Made by a program: the position numbers and the translations under genes. A stretch of 64,000 bases of DNA. Source: Saxidomus purpurata. Lineage: Eukaryota > Mollusca > Bivalvia > Venerida > Veneridae. The notes beneath the pieces were generated by a model. It ran no database searches. It had not been told where the DNA came from and worked only from the letters and a program-made list of their open reading frames with translations. The stretch spans positions 351,086 through 415,085 of the forward strand of contig JAFMSR010000028.1 in NCBI GenBank assembly GCA_022818135.1, in the 5' to 3' direction. Numbering within the stretch: position 1 is the first letter of the stretch; every line of letters begins with the position of its first letter. Below are positions 1-13,170 of the stretch, piece after piece.

Positions 1-80
1 TATTATTTCATATTATTCACACCATACTACATACTACTTGTTGTCTATTTATTTTGTTTTCACTTTTCTGTCAATTTTAG

Positions 81-389
81 GAGCAATGTCCCTCTCGTGT
101 ACTCCGCATTATCCAGAATCGAATTCTTTCGTCGTTTGCGAATGTGATCAAAGTAGCGGAAATGATATTGAATGGTTGAAAGACGGCAACCAAATATCAG
201 CTTGTTCTGCAGCAGCAAATTTTTGTTCACCAAGACCAACAGCATACGACTTTAGCAACACTCTTTCTGGGTCGATTGCTTATTACAACATGACTATTAA
301 ATCATACAGCTACGGTGATTGCGCTCAGTATACATGCCAGGATTTTTCAACACCACCGGAAGTCGCTTCATTTTTGACATCTATCACCG
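81..389 (+). CDS. Internal exon, Ig-like domain 1 of gene A
   Basis: This exon encodes one extracellular Ig-like domain of a putative surface receptor or adhesion protein. A pyrimidine-rich tract ends in AG at 79-80 and a GTAAGA donor begins at 390. The exon enters and leaves in phase 1, the usual arrangement for Ig exons. It has 102 complete codons. The B-strand Cys is at residue 19 (VVCEC), the C-strand Trp at 31 (IEWLKDG), and the F-strand motif DCAQYTC has Cys at 85. There are seven cysteines in total (6, 19, 21, 41, 48, 80, 85), more than a canonical Ig fold, so extra disulfides are likely. NMT at residue 69 is an N-glycosylation sequon. The open frame continues upstream to a TTG at 38, but that stretch is the translated polypyrimidine tract, so its signal-peptide look is an artefact. 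The family and ligand are not recognised. Confidence 0.8.
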
Positions 390-690
390 GTAAGAAATTT
401 ATTTGTAGTACGTGTTAACCAGAGAAATTATTTAAAAATGTATGTTGGTATTTCATTTATTTTACATTTATTATTGTAAACTCCAATTTTGTCGAATGAT
501 ATGAACGTTTTGATGGAAGAGGTTCTCAAATAAAACCCACTATTTATAGCAATTATCCGTCAGGGTAATGACGTTGACGTTATGTTTTTATGTGTGTAAC
601 ACGCTATAAAATGAAAATAGATGTAAAGTAGTGACATTAGCAACCCAATATAAAGACGTGTATCTATTGTAGAAGCATTGCAAGTCACAT
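390..690. other. Start of intron 1, no features seen
   Basis: This is AT-rich sequence after the donor at 390. No repeat family, ORF or motif is recognised. Confidence 0.6.
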
Positions 691-2479
691 TTAAGGATGT
701 ACTGAACTGAGGATTTAGGCCGTATGCCAGTCTGAATAACGGGAGGTAACTCTTGAAATCATGTCGATGTCGTAATATCGTGAACGTATAATCAATAAAC
801 TATTTACACATTTAACACAAAAGACATATTTTAAATATGTTTGTCATATAAATAAATTGTTTCCCTTGCATTTGTGTTGTTGTTTTTTGTGTTAGTTCTT
901 TTTTAAAGATAAAGCGCCGAGCAACTTTTCGTCCTGATGACGTCATGATCGTAATCGGTTAAACGCTTGAAATGATAGTCTACCTGTGTTTAAACAGTGT
1001 TTTGTCTTTTTATATTAGCTGAAATACTATAATGTTTTACATAAATGTTGCTCTTTATATCTGAGATATTTTAGACTATCCTATTTAGGCTTGTGTAGAC
1101 ATGTTTTGCTTCTAAATTTAGAAATAAAGACCGATAATAAATCAATATCCGCCAAGTGACTGCTTACGTCAATGTCAATTGTCAATAAGCATGATAAGTG
1201 TTTTTTTGCGATGGGTTTTGATTATTTCTTCATCTGTTCGGCTCAATCGGGAATGGAATTCCACAAGGTGAGTTCTTGTTTCTTTGTTGAAGTTTGTGCA
1301 TTACTGTTTTTGTCAGTCCGCACATAAAACCCATACAACTTGTTGAAAATTCAAACCGAAAGTAGAAGTACAGTCCTGAGCTAGAAATCATACAAGCTGC
1401 ATACAGTACTATCTGATAGTGGTTTCAGTCAAGTGCAGCAAGAATTCACACTGTTATTTAAAGAGCACTACCAGACTTAGTACAGAATGTGTTTTAAATA
1501 AATGAATTTTGTATCTTGAAAATTGACTGGGAGTGGGTGGGGGGAAAATCTGAAAAATCCAGGCTCAATGTCTGATGCAGGCATGACTTTCTTCATAGAT
1601 CTTTTATTCCTGATACCTGAATTATTTGCTGACTAGAAGTCAAGTTAGTACAAGATTTTTTTAAATAAATACATTGCATCATGCATGAGTGTGTGTGTTG
1701 GACGTTATGCTCCAGTATTGTTTTGATTATGCTAAGCAGATATTTAACCATACCCTGCTCAAGGTATACATTAGAAACTGTTTTCTATATGTGTATAATA
1801 GGTTCAATTCAAGTAATAATTATAATGATAAATCATAAATGATCTAATTAATTATCAAATACTGAATGTTCACTGACCTAATACTTTATGAAATTAACTT
1901 TGATTTTATTTCACAAAAACATGTACATGCATACATTATATTATATTTCACTGTTTGATTTATCTGTATCAATTTATTTACAGACTGACCCTTTCTAAAA
2001 CTCCAAAGATGTTCCAGTGTTTTAAATTGCATGATGTGACACAAGGTAAGAGAAATTTCTGCATAAGTTGCACACATTTCAAGAAAATGGCTGTGACAGT
2101 GTTCTATTTTGAAAACTTCCAAATATATTTACAAAAGAAATGTAAAATAGTACTCTTTTTTTCTCTAAGTAGATGTTTTCATCTATTATACCATGGTACT
2201 TACAGATCTCAAGTATGTAGACCAACAAAAACTGATTGCACTCACATATTGTTTGTTTTCATTCTGTATATTTACAGGGTATTTTCATAATTCATTTTGA
2301 AAATGATAAATGTACATAAACATGACATGGTTGCAGGATCACTCTTTTATTTCTTGATTTAAAAAAAATGTACACTGTTGTAAAGGGGGAAAACAGAAAA
2401 TGTAACATCTCTCATCTATTATTCATGATCATTTCCAGGATAAACTGCATAATGGACAATTCCACAGAAAAAAAATGAA

Positions 2480-2587
2480 AACAAAAAAACAAAAATAATA
2501 TCAAACAGGGAATGCCACGTACCAAAAACGCAGCCTCCCCAAAACGAGCCCCACAGCACCCAGAAGTGCACACCACCAACACACAAA
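2480..2587 (-). repeat. Truncated minus-strand copy of the GT-containing SINE-like repeat
   Basis: The reverse complement of about 2505-2587 matches the 3' end of the repeats at 41890-42268 and 42590-43318. Shared landmarks are the segments reading GGGAATGCCACGTACC, CAGCCTCCCCAAAACGAGCC and CAGCACCCAGAAGTGCACA on the plus strand. The A-rich stretch on its left corresponds to the T-rich tail of the other copies. The remainder of the element is missing, which is typical 5' truncation of a retroposed copy. Confidence 0.7.
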
Positions 2588-3880
2588 CTCATTTGTGAAG
2601 GGCCATGAATGGCATGCTAGCATGCATGTGCATTACCTAGATCTAAAGCCACATGGAAACTAGACATACTTTTCTTCAACCTGATCTGTAGAAGGTAATC
2701 TAAATAAATTTTTATCATTATTTGCATTTTAACTAAATATTGCATCATTTAAGTACCATATGTCAATCTTTCTGAGTGGACAGGGGGTAAAAGTTACACA
2801 ACTCTACTCTGAATTTGATGTTTTCTGTGGAAATACTCAAAGTCAGGCTTACATTTTCCCTAACTTTTGGAGTTTGGAATATTCTTTAAAGACAAATACA
2901 TGTCCTATTGCATTGAATTAAAAACATATATTAACAGTATGTCATATATAAAACAAGAAAATGCCAATATGTTATTTATTTAAAAAACATTTGTTTCAGG
3001 TGTGATGGGAAGAGTACACTGCTTACAAGATATTGCTTCTACTTTACAGCAGTCATAAAAAGAGTAGGAGTGTTCATGGAGTTGTGAATAATCTGTACCT
3101 TTCATAACAAGCCAAAGTTCTGCAAAGGAAACTTCAAACTATTGCCATGATTTTAGAAACACATCAGTTGTCAGTACCAGGAATTGCATTGATATGCAAT
3201 GAATATTGTGTTAAAACTATTCAGCTTTGATGTTTTTTTTGTCATTTTTGAGTAATATGAAACATAGTTATAGGACTGACTAATTCTTACAGGTACACCA
3301 CTGGATGTTATAATATTACTTGGGAATTGAGTTTTCATGGCAACATATATTACATATTGTTTTCACTTTAGTGTGTTAAAACGTGTGTGTACTTATTTTG
3401 TTGCTGAAAGATGAAACAAATCATTTTTTAAAAGTCAGGTGTGAACATAACATTATAGACATTGAACTTTGCACTCATTTTTAGCTTTAATCTTTTCAGC
3501 AGATGTCATGGAACTAAAATAGAGCAATATTTCTTGATGTTAATCCTTTTGCTAAGTTATTGGTCCAAATGTAAATGATAATCATCATTGGCACATAAAT
3601 AATTATTTATCAAGGATTTTGCTAAATTTTGTACACATAACTGCAATTTAAGATGAATTTAGAAGCCGTTTCTGTGGAAGACAAGCAATATTGTCATGTA
3701 TTTTTCTGTGCTTTTTTTTGTTGCCATGGCAACTGTTTATGTGAATTAATTTTTATGGAATTTATAGAAATATAGTATATTTTATAGTATCATATTCTTT
3801 TGAAAATAAGTACAAACTATTGGCATACTTTTAATCCACGTAAAGATATGTTTAAAAATTAAATAAATACATAGAGGATA

Positions 3881-4028
3881 ATTGTTGGTTTCGGTGTAAG
3901 ATCACGTTATAATTTCACCGAGTGGGCACCAAAAGTGATATTTTCACGAGTGGCGCAGCCACGAGTGAAAATAACAACTTTGGTGTTCACGAGTGAAATT
4001 AACGTGATATTACACCGATACCAACAAT
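3881..4028. mobile_element. 148-bp palindromic MITE
   Basis: ATTGTTGGT at 3881 is mirrored by ACCAACAAT ending at 4028. The arms stay complementary almost throughout: TCGGTGTAA, ATCACGTTA, TTTCAC and CACGAGTG are each repeated in inverted form. The centre is at the GTGGCGCAGCCAC palindrome near 3955. The whole unit could fold into one hairpin. Confidence 0.75.
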
Positions 4029-4905
4029 TTTTCTGTTTATTTTATGGTTAAAACTCTACTTTTATTGAGTTTGTTTCTATAAAATAACGAAAATCGCGGG
4101 AAACGTCATCAAAAAAACATAGCGCAAATGACGTCATTTTAACGACGTCATCGTCGCATGGTTTCCAGCATTAATTACGCTCTGTATACTTTTTGACGTA
4201 AATCCGGGTTAAAGATTGCAAAAACAGTGAAAAATAAAAATGGTAATCCACTGTTTCAAAACTGTGGATTATCACTTTTATTTCACTGAGAAAACTCTAT
4301 AATTCACTCGAAAACATTAAATAAATATTCATATTTTACATTTTTTAGACAAGGGAGGTAATTCAAATGAGAAAAACTCAAAATTTTGATCAGCGACCTA
4401 TACTTTTCTATTTAAATGTTGATAACTGGTAGTGAACGCCATTATCTGCAGTAGTTTAAGGAAAAGTTAAATATTATGAATATGCTTTTTTCTTATAAGA
4501 ATGTTTTGAACCAGTCTGTTTTTAGACCCGAAAAATATGGGTTCACATCAGGGCAAACTAACGTCTTTTTGGGGGTGTAATTGCAATATATGATATGAAC
4601 TTCTAAATATCTGGATGAAATAAACTCAGAATGTGATTTTAACCACAAAGAAACAAAAAATTAGCATATTATCTTTCAAATATTTGTAATTTGCATGAAA
4701 ATCTACTTTTCCCATATGCTTAAATAAGAAAACTGTTTGTATATCACAAGGCTTTCATAAATGAATCTAGCAAAAAATAAAGCACAGCAACATATCATTT
4801 TTTGTGTTTTTTGTATTGCCCCTACATCCAACTCTCAAAATAACAATGTTACAAAAAATGTTAAATATTATAAATATTCCACTTTTCAGTTCAGTACATC
4901 CTTAA

Positions 4906-7900
4906 GTAACCGGTTGATTTAGGTCCAGCTCTACAATCAGATTAGTGAAGTTCACTCGTACTTCGTGAAATCCTAATACGGGTGAATCAGTCGTAGGTAA
5001 ATATATGTAGATAGACGTCTTTTTTTAGATTATAGTGAAATATGTACATTGCGAAAGTCACTAATTAAGTATTCTGCTTCTGTAGTTTACGTAACAACTT
5101 CAAATGGATCACATTTTACAGTTAGTTGTTTTAATCACCCTATTCATAGTCTTAACCTCTGCAGCACATCTTTATGTTTCACGATTTCCTTTCTGGTTCT
5201 TGGTTTTCATCTTGATCAAGGTTTATTGTATCGTGTCGGGTTGTTCGGTCCGTTCAAACGATGTTGATCTCTATGGTCTTCTTAGCATCATTTTTATCTG
5301 AAGTGGTTTGTGATATGCGTTTGTTTGTTTTAGCTGTCCTGGATACAAAATGATGGAGAACACATTTTCATTATTGTCAATAAGTTGCCACATAACCGAA
5401 GATACTAGTCCAGTTCTATATTTATCTTTTATACACATATTTTATATCCTAAACATGATTGAACTACTATTATGTCAAACATTTAGAAAATGTTCCATCA
5501 ATGCACCATATATTATACAAAGGTCAATAACGCCCAGTTGAACTGGACCAGTGCCTGTGCCGTAACCCTCTTACCGTATAAAAGATATGTCGGTTCAAGT
5601 GTCGTATATAACCGATTTTATTGCTGTAACTATTGTTTGTAAAGCATCTAGGCATAATATGAACGTCCAAACACTTTCTTTAAAATTAAACTGAGGTACC
5701 TGTTAAACGCTTCCACCAATCGAAACGTACAACGATGTTCGTCGTAGAATGAAATGCAACTGTGTCATTTTAACACTGGGGAAAAATAACGTTTGTTCAA
5801 GGATAATCGACTCAGCATCTTCTGAACGTTTGTAAGAATTATCATTCGTTGTATCCGGTTTGATTTCCAGGTGAACTGTTTGAAAACAGCCATATGTAAA
5901 GGACATATGTATAACTTCGATTCTATGCCGAATTTGTCTTTTGCATACAATGGTGAAATAAGCAACTCCATTTGAAATGGTCTAGCATTTACTTCTTTGT
6001 TTGCCGGAAGTAGATATGTATCAACTGTTTTGACCTAGTTAAACTCCTCGACAGTTCGCACAATTGCGATGATTATTTATATTTTGATACAATGACGCAT
6101 CGACGTTATCCAGTGCCTTGCCAGAGATATGTCTTTGCGGAGACACGCAACTCGTTTGTTGATGCCGGCATATAGTTGTCAGAGGGCATCTTAACTGATA
6201 ATTTTTCACAGGAAACTTTGAACGAGCGTTTTTAATCAGTACAAATTAATACCGTTCTGCCTGTCTGAGCCCATGAACAAATGTTGTCAGAGAAATCAAG
6301 CGTGCTGTCATATCTACATGCATGCCCACATACACTAGCGGTGTTCGACAATCTTACTGTGTCACATAGAAATCGACTTGCCTGTCCGTCTATCCAAACG
6401 TCTTATCCGGAGCATAAATTCAAATGTAAGCATTTAATATAATGTGATATTCATGACATGATGGCAATATTGACCGAGGCGCTATTCAACTTCACTATTG
6501 TTTATTCTTGTAAATACATTTTGTATACCATCATATTCAATGCCTAACAAGTATATATTTTATTATATGCACTTTGCTTCTTTAATGTTATACTGTAAAT
6601 ACAGTTTTTTTAATATTTCAGTTATACAATTCTTAAAATTGCGCAGGACATCGTCCGTGTTTCTGCGTCTTATTAGTCACGTCATCAGCGTTTTATTTTT
6701 TTTTCTATCTCATACAAGAAAATAGAACGGATTAAAGTTAAAACAATACCTGTTCTAAATATAGAAATAATATTCACTGTCAGGTGGGGGACCAAAATCA
6801 TGAAATATGTATAATATATGGGTTCGCTGGTCGTGGTCAGGACCAATGAGATTATTATTTATTCATAGTTCATACATCTGCCCTGTAATACATATAATAA
6901 CGCATTGTCAGTTTATTAATTCAAACACAAATGTTGAATAAGAAATTGCAATAAACAGTTAAAGGATTTTAAAATAAAAGAAGTGAATTATCGGTAAACC
7001 TGGAAAATATTGAATCACACTCGACTAGAAGTTTCTGCATAAACAAGGTCGTTCAGAAAACAATTGTTTATACTAATGTGCATAGTACACTGATACAGTG
7101 GTGCTCACACGGAACGAACGAACCACGAACGATACACGCAAACCGAATGCACGACGCACGTACGATAACTGATATATGAATGATAAGCGATAAGAACGAT
7201 ATGATACACGATTCCTGATGAACGAAACAATAAAGAAAAAGAAAACTCGATGACCCCGGACATTTTTGACGCTTTATATCACTATTATGAATAGATGTCG
7301 CATGATATAGTTTAGATAGTTGTAAATGATTTGGGAAAAAAACTACGAACCTTCTTGTGTCCTTCAGTTTCCGGTTATTTCGAATCTCTGAAAAAAGTCC
7401 TTTCACCTTAAGGTGAGCATTTTACAGAGTGTATAGAAAGAAGCAATTCACAAATTACTGAACTCAGTATCATTTTCTTTGCGACGAAACACTTTGTTCA
7501 TTGTATCTGGTGTAAATCTTGCACGACATGCAGAACGTTCCATCCGAAGTCAACACCTCCCATTGTCAGAAAAAGAAAATAATGTCACATACAGATATTT
7601 TTTTTTAATTAACAGAAGTATTCTTTTTTTATCAGTAATTCTAACATAAATTTATCCGATCTTTGAATAATATACATGAAAAATCTATGAACGATGACTG
7701 AAAACGGATTGCACGATATACGAACGATAAACGAAAATATATGCCAATTTACACGAGAGCACAACTGTAACATAGAATGCAATTATTGTTTTCGGCTATT
7801 CATATTGCATGTGTATCCACATGTTGATGATTAACCATTTGAAAATACGGTCTTGTTGATTTTACATGTTTGCATGTTGTAATGTTGAAATTAAATTATT

Positions 7901-8768
7901 GTGTTGTTCTTGTGAAAACAATTAAAAAAATGTCATACCAACCAATCCGATTCGAATTTCACAAAAAATATATCGGAATTATAGATACATGTATTATAAT
8001 GCATGTGAGATGATTGGTGGGCGTGGCTAATGCACATACAGTTAATTTTAAACTGTTTGATGTGTTCGATTTCAAATAATTTCGTATAACCTGTCCACTA
8101 TACAAAAGTAGTTGGTCACTTGTCATGTATTGTTTATGTGACTGTTTTTAAAAAAAAAGACATTCGTAAAAGCAATAATCCATATTTCCCCGTTAAAGTG
8201 TTTAGAGTTGCACGCATTTTTATGACAACCGATCATATGTTTTACAGGATGTTATTGACTTCTTTCGTTATCGCATTAATTAAAAGGGTTGATACCCATT
8301 TAAAAGGAATGAAAATGGATCAAGAGCAAACACATTCGTGACAAATTTTGGAAAAGTAAAATTTTAATGAAAGGCAAAATGTATACAAAGTGCTAGTGAT
8401 ATTTAGTGATGTCAAGTTGAAACAAATTTTAGTAGTACAAAACGTTCAAAAAGATCCTACACATGAAGTTGGATCCGGTTGTCCGGCAACGCTGCCCGGT
8501 GACCATTAGACTAAATTGATTCTCTACTAGGTGAATACATACTGAAACGTTTCAAGTCATATATAAATGGGAAAAGGTGTTTAGGTTTGAAGTTCAGTAT
8601 TCAAGCATGATAGAAACATGAGACAGTTTTCTAATAGCAAGTTTTTAATCTGTTTTGATTTAGTTTTTTAAACTGCCCCGCTAACACTAAAATGACGTTG
8701 CTTATAGCGACTAAATAATACTTGTTAATTAAGTATGATGAAAATATCACTGTAGAATATTAAATATA
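4906..8768. other. Intronic stretch, mostly unrecognised
   Basis: Apart from the small ORF at 5104, no coding or known repeat was recognised. Two patches (7100-7230 and 7680-7770) are dense in the words CGAACGAT and ATGCACGA followed by an ACACGAGAGCACA-type segment. Related words recur in the duplicated FN3 units (49760, 50885 and 52030), which suggests a diverged dispersed repeat. Confidence 0.45.
5104..5301 (+). CDS. Small hydrophobic ORF with signal-peptide-like start
   Basis: An ATG at 5104 opens a 65-codon frame to TGA. Its first 20 or so residues (MDHILQLVVLITLFIVLTSA) have the layout of a signal peptide with an Ala-x-Ala-like cleavage region, and a second hydrophobic stretch (FWFLVFILIKVY) follows. 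It lies 200 bp after the end of the TIR element that stops at 4905, inside the first intron of gene A as modelled. It could be an alternative first exon, a tiny secreted or membrane ORF, or chance. No convincing phase-1 donor that would join the exon at 14650 was found. Confidence 0.2.
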   Translation: MDHILQLVVLITLFIVLTSAAHLYVSRFPFWFLVFILIKVYCIVSGCSVRSNDVDLYGLLSIIFI

Positions 8769-9273
8769 CAGTCAAACTTATATTAAGAGACCGCCCAAGG
8801 GAAAGGCCAAAACCGGTCGCTTGATAAAATGGTCTCTTAATACAAAGCATCACCGGTGACGGCAACCTTTTCCCATAAAATCGTACTTATGTCACGTGGT
8901 TTTTTTCCAAAAATAGCAAAATAGTTTGTACTTGAAAGTACCGAAAGTCGATAAATACCCGACAATTAACACATGCGGACATTAGGATGGACGATAATCC
9001 TTACGAGATTTGACACCTCCGTGCCTAATTGGGACGTTAAATGCAACTTTAAAGCGGCCAGTTTCCATAGAAATTATCTGTTTGCATATAAATGGTCGCC
9101 TAATACGAACAAAAGACCGATTATTGGTCGCTAACTACTGGTCGCTGGTCGCGTTAGACAAAAGTCGCTTAATGCAATAGCAATACAATGTAAAAACGCT
9201 CGGGGGGATTCAAAAGCGGTCGCTTAAGACAAAGGTCGCTTAATACACGTGGTCGCATAGTCAAGTTTGACTG
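8769..9273. mobile_element. 505-bp MITE with CAGT..ACTG ends and TA duplication
   Basis: The left end CAGTCAAACTT (8769) is inverted at the right end as AAGTTTGACTG (ending 9273). Both are flanked by TA (8767-8768 and 9274-9275). Subterminal words such as GGTCGCTTAA and GGTCTCTTAATAC recur several times inside, as expected for transposase-binding repeats. The ends and TA target site fit the Tc1/mariner superfamily, pogo/Tigger type. No transposase is encoded. Confidence 0.72.
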
Positions 9274-11689
9274 TAATTTAAAGTCTAAAGAGCAATATTA
9301 AAAATAGCTATGTTGAATAATACAAAAAAAACAACAAAACATATGCCAACATTTTTCATGTATAGAGTGAATAAAATGTAGTCTAATTTTTATTTTATCC
9401 GTAATTCTTTTACTATATCAGTCCAATCAAAGGTGACCATGTGACTGTATGTACTATAATGTACATAAGAACTTTTGTCTGGTATTTTTGTTTAAAAGGG
9501 CAACTCTCGCTGGTATACCACCGAGTATTTTTCTTTGTGCAGCTGTAACATGATACCCTGTCAATTAAAGTGGAGGTTGGTAAAATAGCACAAGAGTGAA
9601 TGAATCACAATAGCAAGCAGACGATTTTAGCTCTTGAGCTGATTTGGGACTTCTTTACGTTTCTGATAGTTTGAGTCTATGAGCACTATGGAAACAGATG
9701 AAAATTTATCCACCTCCTGAATCATTTCTTCTCGCTTTCTTTTTATCCAATGACTTTCATTCATATTCTCCCTTTTTAGTAAATTTAAAGATAAATTCTA
9801 CATTTCACATCTAACTTACAGAGTCAAATTTTGCACAAGGCCTGATTTTGTGTAATTTCCTACAATATAAATAGATTGTGGTAAAATGAAAATGTTAGCA
9901 CCCAATTAAGATAGAGTCACACAATTAATTGGTTATTAGATGTCATCAGCGTGCAGGTCTGGTTTGTGTATTTTTGAAGGACACAAATTCCAGACATGAA
10001 ACTGATACATGTGTCAGAAAAGGGAGGGAAATTATCACAACAATTCAAGACACAATGTATATGCATGTAGTTGATGAAGAATAAAAGTTATATATAAAGC
10101 ATTGCAGAAAATGTGCATAAAATAAAGACATGTATTGTTTATATCAAAAGAGATTAAAAGGAGCTATTTGTGTTAGTTTTAATGTTCTTGACACGAATTT
10201 GAAATCCATAGTGATGATAACACGGGATGATGTTAATTATAGACAATCAAGGAAAAAAATAAAATGGAGAAATTACTAAAATCAAAAGTAAAATCAATCT
10301 GAAAGCTTCATTTTTGGATAACAATGGATCGTAATATATAATGAGCCAGGATAATATTAACTGACCCTGCAGGTGCGATCCTTGCAGTGGTTTAGTAGGA
10401 GGATTCTTCGTCTAAGTCACATAAACATTTTTAAAATTTTATACCAACACTGTTTATAGTTTGCCTTATACCAACGGGCTTGACTAAGAAATAGAAGAGT
10501 ACATGAACCTGGAAATAGTATCATACAACAAAAAATTATTATAAAAAACACTGAACTGTACTATAGACAGAACGGGCTTTTGAAGTAAAGTATAATTTAG
10601 ATAAATAAAGACAAATTTACATTTGAACTGCAAGGGAAGTTATGTCCTGTTGTGTACTTTTGCAAGTAAGGCATTTATACCAAAATTAGAAAGTTCAATA
10701 CTGACTGCTCGAAAAAACATATGGCAACATGAAAAGATTTCTGCACAAAAACATATATTTATGTTATCTGCTGACTTTTAATTTACTTATATAGGTCTTG
10801 AGTAACTAAGTGTTTCATTTTAATGAAGGATATTCTCATTTTATGGAAATAAACTTTCATCAAGGTTAGTAAACTGTTTTTGTTCTGTAATGCATGCCAT
10901 ACTTTCAAGTGTAAAAACATCACCACGTGGCTTTGTTTATAAACACATACTTTATCAGCAATTAGCCACACCTCCCGGGAAATTCAAATCTGAGATCGTC
11001 TGCTTGACAGTTTGATATTTTTCTAAAAGTCACTTTTAGAAGTGATATGAATTTAAGATTTCTGGATGAACTGTTTTGAAATGGCACAGTTTACCTTTGT
11101 AACCAATTTCAAAGGAAACAGTTCTGTAACTTTGTCAATTTTAAAAAAAGGGTCTCTGATCTGAAACATGTTTGAAAATATTGAAAAACCTGCTCCAGCG
11201 CCATCTAGTGGTTTATATAGCCCAGTTACCCCTTTAATACAAACGATATGAGAGCTTTGCTGAAACTTTTCGAACGCCCCCTTTGTCAGGTGTATGAGGT
11301 ATCGGTTCAAAGTTGTCTGTCAGTCTCGCTCCGATAACGGCTGATTTTACTTGTTGTCTTTAAACTGTGTGGTAAATCTTCCATGACTAATGCTAAAGGG
11401 TTTTACCTGATATGTAAGCTACTACTTGTATCGATAAAAAATGAGCATTTCTGTTATGTGCTTTGTACATGTAATGCTGTCTCCTTTTTGCGAAAGCCTG
11501 CATGCTAGGAAATTACATTATGGTTGCGCTGCGCAAATCTTCAACAAAAATATCCCAGTTTATTGATAGTCTCCAGGTAGATACAATTTGTCTCCAAATC
11601 AAATATTATCGCTACAGGTTATGTTGTTGCATCTTTGCTCGTATAGTCACTTGACTCTACAAATAAATCTTTGTTTGGCTATCTAACGT
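9274..11689. other. Intronic stretch, nothing recognised
   Basis: The sequence is AT-rich with scattered short ORFs only. A more GC-balanced patch at about 11170-11340 has no recognisable domain or RNA structure. Confidence 0.5.
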
Positions 11690-13170
11690 CTGGTGTAAAT
11701 TATCTCTCTTCCTTACATTTCCCAAAACTTTTGATGATTGTGCATTCTACTTCGGTAATATCTGTTTGCAGAACTTCCATGCTCACCAGCACTTTCCCAA
11801 GAACTTCTTGATGCGAGTCTTTGTAGTGCGAATAAGCCTTGTCCATGCATGCTGGGGGATAAATTTCCAAGGAATTCCGTGCGATTCTAGAATTTCTTCT
11901 TTCAGTACTTTGTAGTAGCGATGTATGTCATAGCGTTGTCGGACATAATAATCGTTGGTATTGCTTTCCTGCCGTAGAGCCAAACATAAATGAGTCAAGT
12001 ATCATGTATGGCATAGTCTTTAAATCAACTGTCCGCGTGTTGGCACACGTTAACCGACACATGTAGGCCTTTTGTATGCCCCCCTTAATACTCTCATTGT
12101 TAATGCTCCGGTAAAGTCAACTCCTGTTCCAATAAATGGTGGCACATGTTTCAGTCTGTCGACAGGCAACGGCGAGGGTCAGGAACCTGATATGGTTTAC
12201 ATGTAACCTTATGGCGTGTGACGCACAAGCGAACAGTTTTTCGGACACGTTGACGAATGCATGGAATCCAAAGCTTTTTGCAAAAAATGTACCAGTACAT
12301 GCACTTTATCTGACGGAATGCATGTGTGTAATGTGCGCGTCCATAACAATCAGGTTTGTTAAATTCTCTGGGTGGAAGCAGGTACGGGAATTTCGTGCAA
12401 TCCTGTAACGTTGCATTTTTTATTCTTCCACTACAACAAACGCATTTATCATCATCGAGAAAAAGATGAAGTACTGTTTTTTTCTACTCTGGAAAAAGTG
12501 CTGTTTCACATCGAAATAATGCTGGTATTGCACGTGCTTTATCAGCTGTCTGGTTGCTGCATTTATCCCGTGCAATTTTAGAGGTCTACGTGCTTTTTAA
12601 AAAATTCTGCAGTTGTTTATAAACTGCAGTATGTATGATGAAACTCGAAGCAGCTTGCAGTAAGAGCTAAATCTTTGGAATAATGTAAATTCTAGTATAC
12701 CTGGGTTGTCTTGTAGTGTTTTAAATACTGTTAATTCGTTGATTTTATTTGTGGTGTCGTTTCAAATATTGTTATCAGTGCTGTGTTTGAAGTCATTCCG
12801 GGAAAATCTAGTTTCATATATCAGCCAGTCAAGACCATTTATACACATTACATTTCAAAAATTCTGGTATGAAAGTCCTCTCGACAAAAGCTTTGCAATG
12901 TTCAAATAAGTTGGGCAATATCTCCACTGAAATCAATCAGTCATTCCCATCACCCAAATTAGCTACAGACAATTGTTGTGATTTATTTGAAGAAATCCAT
13001 TTTAACACGATTCGGCGGTCACTCCATACATTCTTTTTTGCATTTTATTGTCGATGTAATGTGCCGACAAAACTTAGCTCCGGTGAGTGCTACACATAAT
13101 TCAAGATTCGGTACTGAAAGCTGTTTTACCTGGGTTACTCTGTGCTTTCTCTATTCTTCTGTTCAGTAAT
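11690..13170 (-). pseudogene. Decayed BEL/Pao retrotransposon fragment: RNase H and integrase
   Basis: The minus strand, read from 13170 down to 11690, keeps BEL/Pao pol landmarks in their normal order, split by frameshifts and stops. They are ELCVAL then WSDRRIVLKWI (RNase H region, about 12990-13100), CPT..LLSRGLS (about 12870), a Cys-rich CVCCSGRI block (about 12440) before the integrase zinc region, and VDFTGAL (about 12110, first catalytic Asp region). After these come IIMSDNA (about 11940, second catalytic Asp region), HGIPWKFIP (about 11865) and KKFLGKCW (about 11790). No LTRs, gag or complete reverse transcriptase were seen. It is a 5'- and 3'-truncated, inactive copy inside intron 1 of gene A. 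Confidence 0.82.

Larger units (their letters stand above)
691..4905. mobile_element. TTAA-flanked TIR element, 4.2 kb, piggyBac-like ends
   Basis: A perfect 20-bp inverted repeat (TTAAGGATGTACTGAACTGA) begins at 691, and its reverse complement ends at 4905. Both ends start with TTAA, the target-site signature of piggyBac-type insertion, though the rest of the terminal repeat does not match a family I can name. No transposase ORF is visible inside, so the copy is non-autonomous or decayed. The interior is AT-rich and carries two other repeats, a SINE-like fragment at 2480-2587 and a palindrome at 3881-4028. Confidence 0.6.

Noticed and set aside
38..80. Apparent signal peptide at the start of the Ig ORF
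   Set aside because: It starts at TTG and is the translation of the pyrimidine tract before the AG at 79-80; it is a splice acceptor, not a leader.
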